The notes below the pieces were generated by a model that was not told where the DNA came from, ran no database searches, and was given only the letters and a program-made list of their open reading frames with translations. From NCBI GenBank assembly GCA_963799455.1, contig CAWCXF010000004.1, positions 62,001 to 126,000 of the forward strand: a stretch of DNA of 64,000 nt, read 5' to 3'. Of this stretch, positions 45,896 to 53,940 are shown piece after piece (positions within the stretch are counted from its first letter, which is position 1; each line of letters starts with the position of its first letter). The stretch comes from CAWCXF01 sp963799455 (lineage in GTDB: Bacteria > Pseudomonadota > Alphaproteobacteria > Rhodobacterales > Rhodobacteraceae). The position numbers were made by a program, and so were the translations under genes.

Positions 45896-47521
45896 GTGAG
45901 CGAGCCCATCCTGCTGGCGATGCGCGGCGTCACCATCGAGGGCCGATCCGGCGAGGCGTGGCTCCCGATCGTCGAGGACGTGAGCCTGACGCTGCGCCGG
46001 GGCGAGGTGCTGGGCCTGATCGGCGAGTCGGGCGCGGGCAAGTCCACGCTGGGGCTCGCCGCGATGGGCTTCGCCCGCGACGGGTGCCGGATCGCCGCGG
46101 GCTCCATCGCGTTCGACGGCATCGACCTGCTCGCGGCGAGCGAGGGGCGCAGGCGGTCGCTGCGCGGGCGCCGCATCGCCTACGTCGCGCAGTCGGCGGC
46201 GGCGAGCTTCAACCCGGCGCACAGGCTCATCGACCAATACGCCGAGGCGCCGGTGCGCCACGGCGTCATGCCGCGCGCCGAGGCCGAGCGCGACGCGGTG
46301 GAGATCTACCGCCGGATGCGCCTGCCCGAGCCCGACACGATCGGCTCGCGCTACCCGCACCAGGTCTCGGGCGGGCAGCTCCAGCGCGCGATGACCGCGA
46401 TGGCGATGGCCTGCCGGCCCGACCTCATCGTCTTCGACGAGCCCACCACGGCGCTCGACGTGACCACGCAGATCGAGGTGCTCTCGGCGATCCGGGACAT
46501 CGTGCGTCAGTTCGACACCGCCGCGATCTACATCAGCCACGACCTCGCCGTGGTCGCCCAGATGGCCGACCGCATCAAGGTGCTGCTGCGCGGCCGGGAG
46601 GTGGAGGAGGCCCCCACCCGCGCCATGCTCTCGGCCCCGCGCGAGGCCTACACCCGCTCGCTCTGGGCGGTGAGGAGCCGCGCGCGCGCGGCCCAGCCGC
46701 CCGCCCGCGGGGCGCCGCTCCTCGCGGTGCGCGGCGTGAGCGCGGGCTACGGCCCCGTGCAGGTGCTCCATGAGGTGAGCGTCGAGGTCCACGCGCGCCG
46801 GACGCTCGCGGTGGTGGGCGAGTTGGGCAGCGGCAAGTCCACGCTCGCGCGGGTGATCACCGGGCTCCTCGCGCCGTCCTCGGGGGAGGTGGCGTTCGAG
46901 GGCGAGCCCCTGCCGCCCGGCCACCGCGCCCGCTCGCGCGACGCGCTGCGCCGGATCCAGATGATCTACCAGTCGGCCGACACCGCGCTGAACCCCAAGC
47001 TGCGCGTGCGCGAGCTGATCGGCCGCCCGGCCCGGATGTATCTGGGCCTCAAGGGCCGCGCGCTCGACGAGCGGGTCCGCGAGCTGCTGTCGCTGATCGA
47101 GCTGGAGCCAGACCTCCACCTCGACCGCCTGCCGGGCGAGCTGTCGGGCGGGCAGAAGCAGCGCGTCGGCATCGCCCGCGCGCTCGCCGCCGAGCCGCGC
47201 TGCATCCTGTGCGACGAGGTGACCTCCGCGCTCGACCAGATCGTCGCCGAGGGCATCCTGACGCTCTTGGAGCGGCTCCAGTCCGAGCTGGGCCTGGCGT
47301 TGATGGTCATCACCCACGACCTCGCCACCGTGGAGGCCATCGCCGACGAGGTGGTGGTGATGAAGGACGGCCGCGTGGTCGAGCAGGGGCCGCGGGCGCA
47401 GGTGTTCGAGCCGCCGCACGACCCCTACACCGAGCTTCTGCTGTCCTCGGTGCCGCAGATGGACCCCGACTGGCTGACGCGGCTGCTCGCCGAGCGCGCG
47501 GCGAGGGGCGATGGCCGCTAG
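45896..47521 (+). CDS. Fused two-domain peptide-type ABC ATPase (DppD-DppF fusion)
   Basis: 541 residues, GTG 45896. Domain 1 (1-~265): Walker A GESGAGKST, signature SGGQLQRAM, Walker B LIVFDEPTTALD, and a C-terminal oligopeptide extension. Domain 2 (~275-541): Walker A GELGSGKST, signature LSGGQKQRVGIARAL, Walker B CILCDEVTSALDQ (Val where Pro is usual). Fusion of the two ATPases is common in this family. Energises the permeases encoded upstream. Confidence 0.94.
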   Translation: MSEPILLAMRGVTIEGRSGEAWLPIVEDVSLTLRRGEVLGLIGESGAGKSTLGLAAMGFARDGCRIAAGSIAFDGIDLLAASEGRRRSLRGRRIAYVAQSAAASFNPAHRLIDQYAEAPVRHGVMPRAEAERDAVEIYRRMRLPEPDTIGSRYPHQVSGGQLQRAMTAMAMACRPDLIVFDEPTTALDVTTQIEVLSAIRDIVRQFDTAAIYISHDLAVVAQMADRIKVLLRGREVEEAPTRAMLSAPREAYTRSLWAVRSRARAAQPPARGAPLLAVRGVSAGYGPVQVLHEVSVEVHARRTLAVVGELGSGKSTLARVITGLLAPSSGEVAFEGEPLPPGHRARSRDALRRIQMIYQSADTALNPKLRVRELIGRPARMYLGLKGRALDERVRELLSLIELEPDLHLDRLPGELSGGQKQRVGIARALAAEPRCILCDEVTSALDQIVAEGILTLLERLQSELGLALMVITHDLATVEAIADEVVVMKDGRVVEQGPRAQVFEPPHDPYTELLLSSVPQMDPDWLTRLLAERAARGDGR

Positions 47522-47549
47522 GCACGCGAAACGACGAAAGGAGGACGCG

Positions 47550-47870
47550 ATGTCGCCGAGGATGCCGATCGCGGCGGCCCGCCACCTCGCCCCGCCCGGG
47601 GCCGCGGCGACCGCGCCCGAGGGGTTCGGCGGGCGGCCTGGCCCGACGACCGCGACCGAGGTCGAGACCGCGCCGCCGGGCCGGACGATCCGCACGCCCC
47701 AGGCCCGGTGGGGGGTCTTCGACGCCCCGGCCGCGCAGGCTCCCGAGGGCGCGGCACCGCTGCCGTCGCTCCCGAGCGGCGCCGCCGTCGTCCTCGGCCG
47801 CGACGACTACGACGCCGAGGTGCCCGAGGAGCGGGTCGGGGCGCCGATCGCCGCCCTGGGAGCGTCCTGA
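47550..47870 (+). CDS. Unrecognised 106-residue protein in the peptide ABC/demethylase operon
   Basis: Starts ATG 47550 with an excellent AAAGGAGG 5 bases upstream, one of the best ribosome sites in the window. Ala/Pro/Gly-rich N-terminal half (RHLAPPGAAATAPEGFGGRP), then TIRTPQARWGVFDAPAAQAP and a more ordered acidic end with GAAVVLGRDDYDAEVPEERV. No signal peptide, helix or known motif. Its stop lies 3 bases before the demethylase ATG, so it is probably co-translated with it. Function unknown; part may be an expanded spacer, but the ribosome site argues for translation. Confidence 0.55.
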   Translation: MSPRMPIAAARHLAPPGAAATAPEGFGGRPGPTTATEVETAPPGRTIRTPQARWGVFDAPAAQAPEGAAPLPSLPSGAAVVLGRDDYDAEVPEERVGAPIAALGAS

Positions 47871-47873
47871 GCC

Positions 47874-48992
47874 ATGGCGGCCCCCCGCCCGTCCGGCCTC
47901 GCCCCCTCGGCCCGCCTGCGCCCCTCGCCCTACCACGAGGCGACGCTGGCGGAGGGCGTCACGGCCTTCACCGCCTACAACCACATGCTGATGCCGACGA
48001 GCTACGGCGACCCGGAGGCCGAGTACTGGCGCCTGATCGAGGGCGTCTCGCAATGGGACGTGGCGGTCGAGCGGCAGGTCGAGCTGAGAGGCCCGGACGC
48101 CGGGCGGCTGGCGCAGATCCTCGCGCCGCGCGACCTCTCGCGCTGCGAGGTCGGGCGGGGCCGCTACGTCCCGCTGTGCGACCACCGGGGCGTGCTCGTC
48201 AACGATCCCGTCCTGCTGAAGCTCGCGGACGACCGCTACTGGCTGTCGATCGCGGATTCCGACGTGGGGCTCTGGGCGCGCGCCATCGCCGCCGAGCGGG
48301 GACTGGAGGTCGAGCTGGGCGAGCCCGACGTCTCGCCCATGGCCATCCAGGGGCCGCGCGCCGAGGACGTGGTGGCCCACGCCTTCGGCGACTGGGCGCG
48401 CGGGCTCAAGCGCTTCGCCTTCCGCGAGGCCGAGATCGAGGGGGTCGCGGTGGTGCTGGCCCGCTCGGGCTGGTCGGGTCAGGGGGGGTTCGAGATCTAC
48501 CTGATGGACGGCTCGCAGGGCACGAAGCTGTGGACCCTCCTGCGCGAGGCGGGGCGGCCCTGGGGCATCGGGCCCGGCGCGCCCAACCCCTCCGAGCGGG
48601 TGGAGAGCGGGCTTTTGTCCTACGGCGGCGACACCGACGCGCGCACCAACCCGTTCGAGGTGCGGATGGGCCGCTACGTCGATCTCGACGCGCCCGACGA
48701 CACGGTGGGCATCCACGCGCTGCGCCGCATCGAGGCCGAGGGGCCGAAGCGCCACCAGCTCGGCCTGGTGCTCGACGGCGACGCGCCGCTGAGCCTGGGC
48801 TCCGGCTGGGGCGAGATCCGGCGGAGCGGCGCGAGGGTGGGCGATCTGACCAACTGCGCCTGGTCCCACCGGATGGAGCGCAACATCGGCTTCGCGCTGG
48901 TCGAGGCGGCCTGCGCGGCCGGGGACGAGGTCGAGGCGGCGGTCGGGGGCACGCAGGTCCAGGGCCGCCTGAGCGAGCTCCCCTTCCTGTGA
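47874..48992 (+). CDS. DmdA-like tetrahydrofolate-dependent aminomethyltransferase/demethylase
   Basis: 372 residues, GcvT fold. Several blocks follow DMSP demethylase DmdA closely: FTAYNHMLMPTSYGD, WDVAVERQVELRG, VNDPVLLKLADDRYWLSIAD, VLARSGWSGQGGFEIYL, ERVESGLLSYGGDTDARTNP. Length equals DmdA (about 370). DmdA moves a methyl from dimethylsulfoniopropionate to tetrahydrofolate; related paralogues act on other methylated compounds. Here it is not beside dmdB/dmdC-type genes in clear form but follows a peptide-type ABC importer, so the substrate may be a different methylated, perhaps amino-acid-like, compound. Family call is firm, substrate is not. Confidence 0.8.
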   Translation: MAAPRPSGLAPSARLRPSPYHEATLAEGVTAFTAYNHMLMPTSYGDPEAEYWRLIEGVSQWDVAVERQVELRGPDAGRLAQILAPRDLSRCEVGRGRYVPLCDHRGVLVNDPVLLKLADDRYWLSIADSDVGLWARAIAAERGLEVELGEPDVSPMAIQGPRAEDVVAHAFGDWARGLKRFAFREAEIEGVAVVLARSGWSGQGGFEIYLMDGSQGTKLWTLLREAGRPWGIGPGAPNPSERVESGLLSYGGDTDARTNPFEVRMGRYVDLDAPDDTVGIHALRRIEAEGPKRHQLGLVLDGDAPLSLGSGWGEIRRSGARVGDLTNCAWSHRMERNIGFALVEAACAAGDEVEAAVGGTQVQGRLSELPFL

Positions 48993-49243
48993 CGCGCGCG
49001 GCCTTCGCCGTCGAGCCCGCGGGGCGGCGGCCCATCGCGCCGACGCGCCCCGTGGAGGGCTCCTGCCCCGGCGGGCCGGCCCCGCCCGCGTCCCGACGGG
49101 CGGCGCGGGCGGGGTGGCGGCCCTTCCTGAGAACGCCGGTCCCGCCCGTCGCCGGCACGCCGGCCGCGCCGCCGAGCGCGTCCGCGGCGTGGCTCCGCAC
49201 GAGGCCGCGCAGGGCCGCCGGCCGACGGCGCGGCGCACGTCCC

Positions 49244-49309
49244 AGAAGCGACTGGCCAGAAGCGACTGGCCGGAAGCGACTGGCCGGAAGCGACTGGCCG
49301 GAAGCGACC
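49244..49309 (+). repeat. 14-bp tandem repeat, about 4.7 copies
   Basis: Unit (A/G)GAAGCGACTGGCC repeated head to tail in the 338-base gap between the convergent demethylase and flavoprotein genes. Copies are almost identical, unlike the degenerate arrays elsewhere, so this is a recent, probably variable-number repeat. The rest of the gap is GC-rich without a visible gene. Confidence 0.92.
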
Positions 49310-49330
49310 GCTGGAGGGGCGGCGCGCCCC

Positions 49331-50320
49331 TCAGCGGCGCAGCGGCCGCCGCGCTGCCAGGTCGTTGCGGATCGCCACCGCGGCGGTCGCGCCCTGCCCC
49401 GCGGCGTAGCTGATCTGATCGAGGCCATCGACCACGTCGCCTGCGACGTAGAGGCCGGTGATCGACGCGCGCTGCTCGGGGTCGATCACCGGGCAGTTCT
49501 CGTCGGTGATCTCCGCGCCGAGGCCGCGCGCGAGGTCGCCCCGGACGTCGGTGCCGAGCGCCGCGTAGAGCGTCGCGAAGCGCCGCCGGCCGCTCGGCAA
49601 CGAGAGGGCGATCTCGTCCGCCAGGAGCTCGAAGCCGCCGCACGGCCCGTCGAGCAGCGCGACGCCCGCCGCCTCCATCCGCTCCCGCTGGTCGGCGTCG
49701 AGATCGTGCGGCCCCTCCGGCGCGATCAGCGTCACGTCGGCGGTGTAGCTGCGCATGAACTCCGCCTCGCTCGCGCCATGGGCCCCCGTCCCGATCAGCG
49801 CCACCGAGCGGTCCGTCACCTCGTAGGCGTCGCATACCGGGCAGTAGCGCAGCAGCCCGCGCGCGAGGGCCGCGTCGTGCAGGGCCTCGTCCATGGCGGG
49901 GCGGCGGTTGAACACCCCCGTCGCCAACAAGACCGTGCGCGCGTGCAGCCGCCCCTCGCCGGTCTCGGCGACGAAGCCGCCATCGACGGCCTCGACCGAG
50001 GCCACCCGCCCCGCGCGAAGATGCGCGCCGTAGCGCCGCGCCTGCTCGCGCATGCGCGCCAGCAGGTCGTGCCCGACGACGCCGTCGGGAGAGCCCGGGT
50101 GGTTGTGCGACAGCGGGATCATCGCCGCCCGGCTCTCGCCCGCATCGACCACCAGGGCCGACAGGTGGAAGCGCGCGAGGTAGATCGCCGCCGTCAGCCC
50201 CGCCGGCCCGCCGCCGACGACCAAGCAGTCGAGCGGCGCGTCCGCCGCCCCGAGCGCCGCCGGCTCGGCGACGGGCTCGGCGACGGGCTCGGCGACGGGC
50301 TCGGCCACCGGCTCAGCCAC
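49331..50320 (-). CDS. Thioredoxin-reductase-like FAD/NAD(P) oxidoreductase
   Basis: 329 residues at most. FAD motif CLVVGGGPAGLTAAIYLARF, redox pair in LLRYCPVCDAYEV (CxxC), NAD(P) motif SVALIGTGAHGASEAEF, and C-terminal GLYVAGDVVDGLDQISYAAG, as in TrxB and similar reductases. No thioredoxin gene is near, so the electron acceptor is unknown. The frame starts GTG at 50320 with five VAEP units (12-base DNA repeat at 50261-50320); each unit begins with GTG, so the true start could be any of them, with no clear ribosome site to decide. Confidence 0.9.
   Translation of the reverse strand: MAEPVAEPVAEPVAEPVAEPAALGAADAPLDCLVVGGGPAGLTAAIYLARFHLSALVVDAGESRAAMIPLSHNHPGSPDGVVGHDLLARMREQARRYGAHLRAGRVASVEAVDGGFVAETGEGRLHARTVLLATGVFNRRPAMDEALHDAALARGLLRYCPVCDAYEVTDRSVALIGTGAHGASEAEFMRSYTADVTLIAPEGPHDLDADQRERMEAAGVALLDGPCGGFELLADEIALSLPSGRRRFATLYAALGTDVRGDLARGLGAEITDENCPVIDPEQRASITGLYVAGDVVDGLDQISYAAGQGATAAVAIRNDLAARRPLRR
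50261..50320 (-). repeat. 12-bp tandem repeat, five copies (VAEP-coding)
   Basis: Five near-identical 12-base units (GGCTCGGCGACG as read on the plus strand) at the 5' end of the flavoprotein gene. Coding is Val-Ala-Glu-Pro per unit in frame. The unit differs at only a few positions from the SAEP-coding unit at 1954-2001 in the ureE-ureF spacer. Confidence 0.9.
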
Positions 50321-50665
50321 GGGCCGACGCCTCGGACGCGGGCCCGCCGCGCGCGGCCCGCATGAAACCCTGAAGCCGCATCACGAGCCTCCCCGGCGCT
50401 GCGGGGCGGTCGCTTCGCCGCCCCCCGAGCCGCCGCCATGGCACGGTCGGGGCGCTGCCGCCAGATCCGAGGGCCGCCTCCTCACCGTCGTTTGAACCCT
50501 CTCCCTGTGGGGCTCGGCGCCCTCGGGCCGGCCCGGTGTCCCGCGCGCCGCGCGCAGGGGCGGCGCCGACGCGGTTGCGTCCGCGAGGCGATCCGCTGCA
50601 CGATGCCCTTGAGCGTCGGAGGCGGCCGCGGCCGGGCTGGGGGCGCGACCAGGGGAGGATCTCGC
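50321..50665. other. Intergenic region between divergent flavoprotein and livK-type genes
   Basis: 345 bases of GC-rich sequence with no recognisable gene, RNA or consensus promoter; AGGGGAGG near its right end is the ribosome site of the binding-protein gene. Confidence 0.4.
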
Positions 50666-51973
50666 ATGCAACCAATCGAAGGCGCGCCGCTGCGCTCGGC
50701 GCTTCTCGCGGCCGTGGCCCTGACGGGCCTCGGCGCAGGCGCCGCCGCCGCGCAGGAGGACGCGTTCAAGCTCGGCTTCGTGACGTTCCTGTCCGGCCAG
50801 GCGGCCGACAGCTTCGGGGTGCCCGCGCGCAACGCCGCGGAGCTGATGATCGAGAAGCTCAACGCGGGCGAGGCGCCGGCGCCCTACGACCAGGTGGGCT
50901 TCGGCGGGATGGAGATCGTGCCCATCGTCATCGACGAGGCGGGGGGCGCGACCGCGCAGGTGCAGGAGTTCCGCAACCTCGTCCAGCGCGAGGGGGTGGA
51001 CGCGGTGATGGGCTACATCTCCTCGGGCGACTGCCTGGCGATCGCGCCGGTGGCCGACGAGCTCCAGGCGCTCACGGTGCTGTTCGACTGCGGCACGCCG
51101 CGGATCTTCGAGGACGGCAGCTACGACTACGTGTTCCGCACCGCCGCGCACGCCACGATGGACAACGTGGCGCTCGCCCGCTACCTCACCGACCGCGCCG
51201 TCGAGATCGACACCTATGCCGGGCTCAACCAGGACTACGCCTGGGGCCAGGACAGCTGGGCCGACTTCAAGGCGGCGATGGGCCAGCTCTACCCCGAGGC
51301 CGAGGCGGTGGACGAGCTGTTCCCGGCCTTCGGCGCGGGCCAGTACGGCACCGAGATCTCGGTGCTGATGCGCGAGACCCCCGACGTGGTGCACACCTCG
51401 AACTGGGGCGGGGATCTCCAGTCCTTCATCCTCCAGGCCCTGCCGCGCGGGCTCTTCGAGCGCAGCCAGGTGGTGATGTCGGCGGCCGACCACGTGATCC
51501 CGGCGCTAGGCGCCAACATGCCCGAGGGCGTCATCATCGGCGCGCGCGGCGCCTACGGGCTGATGGCGCCCGACACGCCGCTCAACGACTGGTGGTTCGG
51601 GGCGTACGAGGAGCGCTACGGCGTCTTCCCGGTGCAGTCGGCCTACCGCGCGGCCCAAGGGCTCCTCGGCCTGAAGACCGCGGTCGAGAAGGCGATGGAG
51701 GCGGGCGGCGGCGCCAAGCCCACGCCCGAGGAGATCGCCGCGGCCTTCGAGGGCCTCGAATGGGAGACGCCCGGCGGGCTGATCCAGATGGCGCTCGGCG
51801 AGGGCCACCAGGCGATCCAGCCCATCGCCATCGGCACCACCGCCAAGGGCGAGGACGGCGAGGTCACGATCACCGACATCGAGCGCTTCGACGCCACCTG
51901 CGTCAACCCGCCCGCCGACATGAAGAGCACCGAGTGGATCGAGCAGGGCTTCCCCGGCGCCGAGTGCGACTGA
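50666..51973 (+). CDS. Branched-chain amino acid-type ABC transporter substrate-binding protein (LivK family)
   Basis: 435 residues, ATG 50666 with AGGGGAGG 7 bases upstream. Signal peptide LLAAVALTGLGAGAAAAQ, then the Peripla_BP_6 fold: FKLGFVTFLSGQAADSFGVP, DAVMGYISSGDCLAIAPVAD, YAGLNQDYAWGQDSW and VVHTSNWGGDLQSFI. Relatives bind branched-chain amino acids, amides or aromatic acids. The neighbouring acyl-CoA ligase and homogentisate genes make an aromatic or other carboxylate ligand plausible. Confidence 0.93.
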   Translation: MQPIEGAPLRSALLAAVALTGLGAGAAAAQEDAFKLGFVTFLSGQAADSFGVPARNAAELMIEKLNAGEAPAPYDQVGFGGMEIVPIVIDEAGGATAQVQEFRNLVQREGVDAVMGYISSGDCLAIAPVADELQALTVLFDCGTPRIFEDGSYDYVFRTAAHATMDNVALARYLTDRAVEIDTYAGLNQDYAWGQDSWADFKAAMGQLYPEAEAVDELFPAFGAGQYGTEISVLMRETPDVVHTSNWGGDLQSFILQALPRGLFERSQVVMSAADHVIPALGANMPEGVIIGARGAYGLMAPDTPLNDWWFGAYEERYGVFPVQSAYRAAQGLLGLKTAVEKAMEAGGGAKPTPEEIAAAFEGLEWETPGGLIQMALGEGHQAIQPIAIGTTAKGEDGEVTITDIERFDATCVNPPADMKSTEWIEQGFPGAECD

Positions 51974-52003
51974 CGGCGCCCCCCGAGCCCTGACCCGCCG
52001 AGG

Positions 52004-52027
52004 CGGGCGGGCCGCGCGGCCCGCCCG
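52004..52027 (+). terminator. 24-bp perfect palindrome between livK and livH genes
   Basis: CGGGCGGGCCGC followed directly by its reverse complement GCGGCCCGCCCG, 30 bases after the livK-type stop and 22 bases before the permease ATG. As RNA it would fold into a very stable stem. No T-run. Position suggests an attenuator or mRNA-protecting stem that keeps binding-protein mRNA higher than permease mRNA. Confidence 0.5.
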
Positions 52028-52049
52028 ATCCCCCTGAGAGGAGGCCGCG

Positions 52050-52952
52050 ATGGATCCGTCCCTCGTCCTGACGATCCTGGTGGACGGGCTGGTCTACGCC
52101 TCGTGGCTCTTCATCGTGGCCCTCGGGCTCACGCTGATCTTCGGCGTGCTGCGGATCCTCAACCTCGCGCACGGCTCGCTCTACGCGCTGGGCGCCTACG
52201 CCGCCGCGACCCTGGTGGCCTTCGTGCCCGCGCTGGGGCTGCCGCCCGCCTTCTCGCTGGTGGCGATGCTGCTCGCGGCGCTCGCGGTGGCGATCGTGCT
52301 GACGCCGATCCTGGAGCGGGGGCTGCTGCGCGCGTTCTACGGCCGCGACGAGGTGCTGATCCTGCTCGTCACCTACGCCGTGTTCCTGATCCTGGAGGAC
52401 GTCACCAAGCTGATCTGGGGCGTGCAGCCCTACTACGTGTTCGAGCCGCGCAACCTCTTCGGCAACGTCGAGATCGGCTCGCTGTTCTACGTCGGCTACG
52501 ACCTGATGCTGATCGCGCTCGCCATCGTCTGCGGCCTCGTGGTGTGGCTCGGGCTCAACCGCACGCGCATCGGCAAGGTGGTGCTCGCCGTCATCCACGA
52601 CCCCGACATCGCCGCCTGCATGGGCGTCGACATCGGGCGCATCTACTTCCTCGCGTTCTTCTCGGGCGTGTTCCTCGCGGCGCTGGCCGGCGCCTTCACG
52701 GCGCCGCTGATCTCGGTCCAGCCGGGCATCTCGGTCTCCGTCATCATCCTGAGCTTCGCCGTGGTCATCATCGGGGGCCTGGGCTCGATCCCGGGCGCCG
52801 CCATCGGCGCGGTGGTGGTCGGCATCGCGCGCGCCTTCGCCGTCTACGAGCTGCCCCAGGCCGAGATCTTCATCGTCTACGCCGTGATGGCGATCGTGCT
52901 GGTGTTCCGCCCCGAGGGGCTCTTCCGCCGCGACCAGGCGCGCAAGATCTGA
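52050..52952 (+). CDS. Branched-chain amino acid-type ABC permease (LivH family)
   Basis: 300 residues, about eight helices; GAGAGGAGG before ATG 52050. Typical LivH start VDGLVYASWLFIVALGLTLIFGVLRILNLAHGSLYALGAY and coupling segment RTRIGKVVLAVIHDPDIAACMGVD. One of the two channel subunits. Confidence 0.95.
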   Translation: MDPSLVLTILVDGLVYASWLFIVALGLTLIFGVLRILNLAHGSLYALGAYAAATLVAFVPALGLPPAFSLVAMLLAALAVAIVLTPILERGLLRAFYGRDEVLILLVTYAVFLILEDVTKLIWGVQPYYVFEPRNLFGNVEIGSLFYVGYDLMLIALAIVCGLVVWLGLNRTRIGKVVLAVIHDPDIAACMGVDIGRIYFLAFFSGVFLAALAGAFTAPLISVQPGISVSVIILSFAVVIIGGLGSIPGAAIGAVVVGIARAFAVYELPQAEIFIVYAVMAIVLVFRPEGLFRRDQARKI

Positions 52953-52965
52953 TGGGGGCGCCCTG

Positions 52966-53940
52966 ATGCACGGCCACACCCTGCGCACCCTCCTGATGGG
53001 GCTCGCCTCGGCGGCCGCGCTGATCGCGCTGGGCCTCGCGCTGCCGGCGTGGCTGCTGTTCACCGTCACCAAGGCCATCGGCTACGGGCTGGTGGCGCTG
53101 GGGCTGATCGCGCTGATGCGCGGCGGGCTCGTGTCGTTCGGCCAGGGGCTCGTCTACTGCGTCGGCGCCTACGCCGCGGGGCTCCTGGCCGTGCATGCCG
53201 GCATCACCGACGCGCCGCTCCTGCTCTTGATCGGCGGCGCGGTGCCGGCGCTGGTGGGGCTCGCCGTGGGGCCGCTGATCGCGCGCTACCGCGGCATCTT
53301 CTTCGCCATGCTCACCGTGGCGCTGTCGATGGTGCTCTACGGCGTGCTGGTGAAGATGAACTCGATCGGGGGCTCGGACGGCTTCACCCTGCCCGAGCCC
53401 ACCTTCCTCGGCTGGGCACCGCCCGCCGCCTCGGCCGACCTCGCGCTCTACGTCACGGCCGTCGTCGTGGCCGCCGTGGCGGCGACCGCGGCGCGCGTCC
53501 ACTTCGACTCGATGGCGGGCCTGATCGCGCTCGCGGTGCGCGAGAACGAGCTGCGGGTGGAGTATCTCGGCGCCTCGGTCTTCGGGGTCACGGTGCGCAA
53601 CTTCACCGTCGCCGCGGGGCTCGGGGGCCTGGGCGGCGCGCTCAACGCGCTCGCGCTCGGGCACATCGACCCGCTCTTCGCGTTCTGGACCACGTCGGGA
53701 GAGTTCGTCTTCATCGCCGTGCTCGCGGGGCATCTCAGCGTCGTCGCGGCCTTCGTCGCGGCCCTGATCCTGGAGCTGGTGCGCTCCTACTCCAACCGCT
53801 ACTTCCCCGAGACCTGGCAGCTCATCCTGGGCGTGTTCCTCCTCGTCACCATCGTCTTTTTGCCCCGCGGCATCGGCTCGCTCTGGGCCGGGCGGCGGCG
53901 CGAGGCCCCCGCCGCCCCCGAGGAGGTGCCCGCCGAATGA
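52966..53940 (+). CDS. Branched-chain amino acid-type ABC permease (LivM family)
   Basis: 324 residues, ATG 52966, 13 bases after LivH. LivM hallmarks: IGYGLVALGLIALMRGGLVSFGQGLVYCVGAYAAG, YRGIFFAMLTVALSMVLYG, and coupling segment MAGLIALAVRENELRVEYLG. Pairs with LivH. Confidence 0.94.
   Translation: MHGHTLRTLLMGLASAAALIALGLALPAWLLFTVTKAIGYGLVALGLIALMRGGLVSFGQGLVYCVGAYAAGLLAVHAGITDAPLLLLIGGAVPALVGLAVGPLIARYRGIFFAMLTVALSMVLYGVLVKMNSIGGSDGFTLPEPTFLGWAPPAASADLALYVTAVVVAAVAATAARVHFDSMAGLIALAVRENELRVEYLGASVFGVTVRNFTVAAGLGGLGGALNALALGHIDPLFAFWTTSGEFVFIAVLAGHLSVVAAFVAALILELVRSYSNRYFPETWQLILGVFLLVTIVFLPRGIGSLWAGRRREAPAAPEEVPAE

Noticed and set aside
47874..48992. Firm naming of the demethylase as dmdA
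   Set aside because: Blocks are very DmdA-like, but paralogues share them, and no dmdB/C/D set or DMSP carrier is adjacent; substrate is left open.
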